Below, piece after piece: positions 62,516 through 64,000 of a stretch of DNA of 64,000 nucleotides. The stretch is taken from contig JAFTMG010000136.1 in NCBI GenBank assembly GCA_017452525.1, positions 1-64,000 on the forward strand, written 5' to 3'. This DNA comes from Clostridia bacterium (GTDB lineage Bacteria; Bacillota; Clostridia; Oscillospirales; CAG-272). The notes beneath the pieces are model-generated. The model was not told where the DNA came from. It did no database searches and worked only from the letters and a program-made list of their open reading frames with translations. Every line of letters starts with the position of its first letter. Position 1 is the first letter of the stretch. The translations under genes were made by a program, and so were the position numbers.

Positions 62516-63775
62516 TCACTTGTGAGAAACCATACCGTCGGCAAAGATCTGCGCCCAACGCTCGATGGGGATCTCCGCCGAGGAGGAATAGGCGTAAAAG
62601 GAGACGCGCATCACGCGGTTTCCCTCTTGCAAAAGGACGGTGGGGCGATGTACCTCATCCAGATAGGCTACCGCGTACGAAACCTTCGGCAAGTCGACGC
62701 CAAGCTCCCCGTAATTTTTCTTCGCACGGTCTCCTCGGTGATACTCCTTCGCCAGAAGAACGGCAAGTGCTGGCGACACCGTTTCGTGGTAGGTCACATA
62801 CAGCGCTCCCTCCACCGACCTGCCGTCTGCCAGCTTCACCTCGGCGATCTCGCAGTAATCGATATTGACGGGCGCCAGCGGATCTTGCCACGCCTTGACC
62901 GTGTTGCCGAAGCCATAACGGATGGCGCGGTATTCCGCGACCTCACCCGCGCACGAGGCGATCTCCGCCAGAGAGGCGAAGGGCAACGCCTCCTCCTCGA
63001 TGTATTCCTCCATGGGCACCTCGCCTTGATCCGTCATCCAATACAGCGTCCATACCGACAGCCATACTGCCCAGATCACGGTCAGCGTCACGCGGGTCAC
63101 CGAACAGATGCGATGACGCCGGATACGCCGCGCCCGCTCCGTCCCATCGGCTGTGCCGTCCCCGATCGTCTCCCCGCGGGAAAGCCTGCGGTAAAGCCGT
63201 TCCAGCATCACCGTGCGGACGATGGCACGGATCCCCAGCCAGCCTACGATCAGCACGGTAAAGAGCGACAGCCAGCTGCCCAGCGTCAACGTGGCAAGCA
63301 ACGGCATGCGCCAGACCAACGCGCGGTTTTGCAGCAGCGGATAAAGGACCAGCCACCAGAGCCACTCAAACAGATACCCCCTTTGACGGGCACGCACCGC
63401 CTTCATGGCGAGGGCGCGGACCCGCGGGTCGGTGTTCAGCTCCCGCGCATCCTCCTGCACGGTGCGGTAAATATAAAATTCTCCTCGCTTTGCCACGTAT
63501 TCCCAGCCGTAATGCGCGGCGAGCTCCACCGCTTCGGCATCCGGTGTGGCGTTGTCGTCAAAAAAGCTTCCCTTAGGGATCGCCTCCAAGCGGTAGCGGG
63601 CATGACAGGGCTCGCTCTCCTCCAGGGTGACGATACCAAAGAAAAAGCCGTCCGGTGCCAGCATCAAGCCCTGCGCCGCCATCTCGGAAAGCCAGCGCTC
63701 GGTCCCCTCCACGTCGTATGCGGGACAGGGCGGCAGGCGGTAGCGGTAACGGGGTGCATCATTTCTCTTCTCCAT
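62516..63775 (-). CDS. DUF2812 membrane protein
   Basis: 419 aa from the ATG at 63775, inside the PadR 3' end. The DUF2812 N-terminal domain has CPAYDVEGTERWLSEMAAQGLML, then RYRLEAIP and YGWEYVAKRGEFYIYRT. Three or four membrane segments follow (about 135-150, 155-195 and 230-252), then an extracytoplasmic domain of about 160 residues. Always paired with a PadR regulator in Firmicutes; proposed roles are in membrane stress sensing, but the function is not established. Confidence 0.88.
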   Translation of the reverse strand: MEKRNDAPRYRYRLPPCPAYDVEGTERWLSEMAAQGLMLAPDGFFFGIVTLEESEPCHARYRLEAIPKGSFFDDNATPDAEAVELAAHYGWEYVAKRGEFYIYRTVQEDARELNTDPRVRALAMKAVRARQRGYLFEWLWWLVLYPLLQNRALVWRMPLLATLTLGSWLSLFTVLIVGWLGIRAIVRTVMLERLYRRLSRGETIGDGTADGTERARRIRRHRICSVTRVTLTVIWAVWLSVWTLYWMTDQGEVPMEEYIEEEALPFASLAEIASCAGEVAEYRAIRYGFGNTVKAWQDPLAPVNIDYCEIAEVKLADGRSVEGALYVTYHETVSPALAVLLAKEYHRGDRAKKNYGELGVDLPKVSYAVAYLDEVHRPTVLLQEGNRVMRVSFYAYSSSAEIPIERWAQIFADGMVSHK

Positions 63776-64000
63776 GCTTCTCCTCCCCCTTCTCGGCGGC
63801 AACCAGACAGGCGCGCAGGCGCGCAAGCTCGGTCCGGTATGCCGAAAGTCCTTTCTCGGTGATGGCATAGGTGCGGCTCCTGCCCTCCACCTTGATCTCC
63901 TTGATGTATTTTTCCTTCTCGAATTTGGCAAGCACGGTATACAGCGTGGCGGGGCCCAACCGTACCTCGCCCTCCGTACGCCGCTCGATCTCCTCCACGA
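63759..64000 (-). CDS. PadR-family regulator, cut by the window edge
   Basis: The 80 visible residues are the C-terminal part: RRTEGEVRLGPATLYTVLAKFEKEKYI is PadR recognition helix and wing, EGRSRTYAITEKGLSAYRTEL continues to the dimerisation helix, ending EKHGEEK. The start lies beyond 64000. It overlaps the DUF2812 gene by 17 nt, so the pair is translationally coupled; PadR normally represses its own operon. Confidence 0.9.
   Translation of the reverse strand, partial: VEEIERRTEGEVRLGPATLYTVLAKFEKEKYIKEIKVEGRSRTYAITEKGLSAYRTELARLRACLVAAEKGEEKHGEEK

Overview
The window reads as chromosomal DNA of a GC-rich, spore-forming, anaerobic gut-type Clostridia (Firmicutes), probably uncultured; I cannot place it below class. 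Reasons: strong AGGAGG-type ribosome binding sites; Gram-positive sigma-A promoters, nearly all with a 17-bp spacer; Firmicute lipoprotein signal peptides; a CotF-like spore-coat gene set; a clostridial ECF sigma factor with a long C-terminal extension; fermentation and Fe-S genes of anaerobes; and enzymes for host and plant glycans. No rRNA, tRNA, CRISPR array or phage module was seen.

Layout. 1-8.8 kb: type II pantothenate kinase divergent from a NagD-like phosphatase, a lipoprotein, GH35 beta-galactosidase, alaS and an APH-fold kinase. 8.8-10.8 kb: a lower-GC cassette (XRE regulator divergent from a 53-aa protein, a lipoprotein and a SHOCT membrane protein) bracketed by 56-bp direct repeats and preceded by a possible small RNA. 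10.8-18 kb: a beta-propeller-like protein, GH38 alpha-mannosidase divergent from its AraC-type regulator, then nagB-nagA. 18-28 kb: a lipid/glycan block. MarR plus an acyl-AMP ligase, and an acyltransferase, a GT8, a GT8-acyltransferase fusion and DegV run leftward; an MBOAT acyltransferase and a DHHW protein run rightward. 28-36.5 kb: an unassigned TIM-barrel-like protein, a minimal SufC-SufB pair, a ferredoxin-type aldo/keto reductase, glyA, a DUF6809 remnant, a lipoprotein and an LDH/MDH-family enzyme. 36.5-40.8 kb: ECF sigma factor, nifS-nifU and an XRE regulator. 40.8-43 kb: an AT-rich foreign island with one orphan membrane protein, lying between a truncated and a complete ORF-less group IIC intron. 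43-47.7 kb: spore-coat-like genes, a zinc-ribbon membrane protein, a MITE-like repeat and two XRE regulators, one fused to a beta-helix. 48-55 kb: a possible deacetylase, an FtsX/LolD-type ABC pair, GH95 alpha-L-fucosidase and a lipoprotein. 55-61.4 kb: metF, a MetH activation protein, metH, a phosphoesterase and GH51 arabinofuranosidase. 61.4-64 kb: D-2-hydroxyacid dehydrogenase and a PadR/DUF2812 pair cut by the window edge.

How it fits together. GH35, GH38, GH95, GH51 and NagA/NagB fit scavenging of galactose, mannose, fucose, arabinose and GlcNAc from mucin, N-glycans and plant fibre. The 18-28 kb block looks like a dedicated glycolipid or acylated-polysaccharide pathway under a MarR repressor.

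The two most unusual observations are a recurring structured element in five intercistronic gaps (nagB/nagA, AKR/glyA, nifS/nifU, after the XRE gene at 40.1 kb, and before the small coat-like gene at 43.5 kb), whose closing stem varies compensatorily, and the glycosyltransferase-acyltransferase operon.
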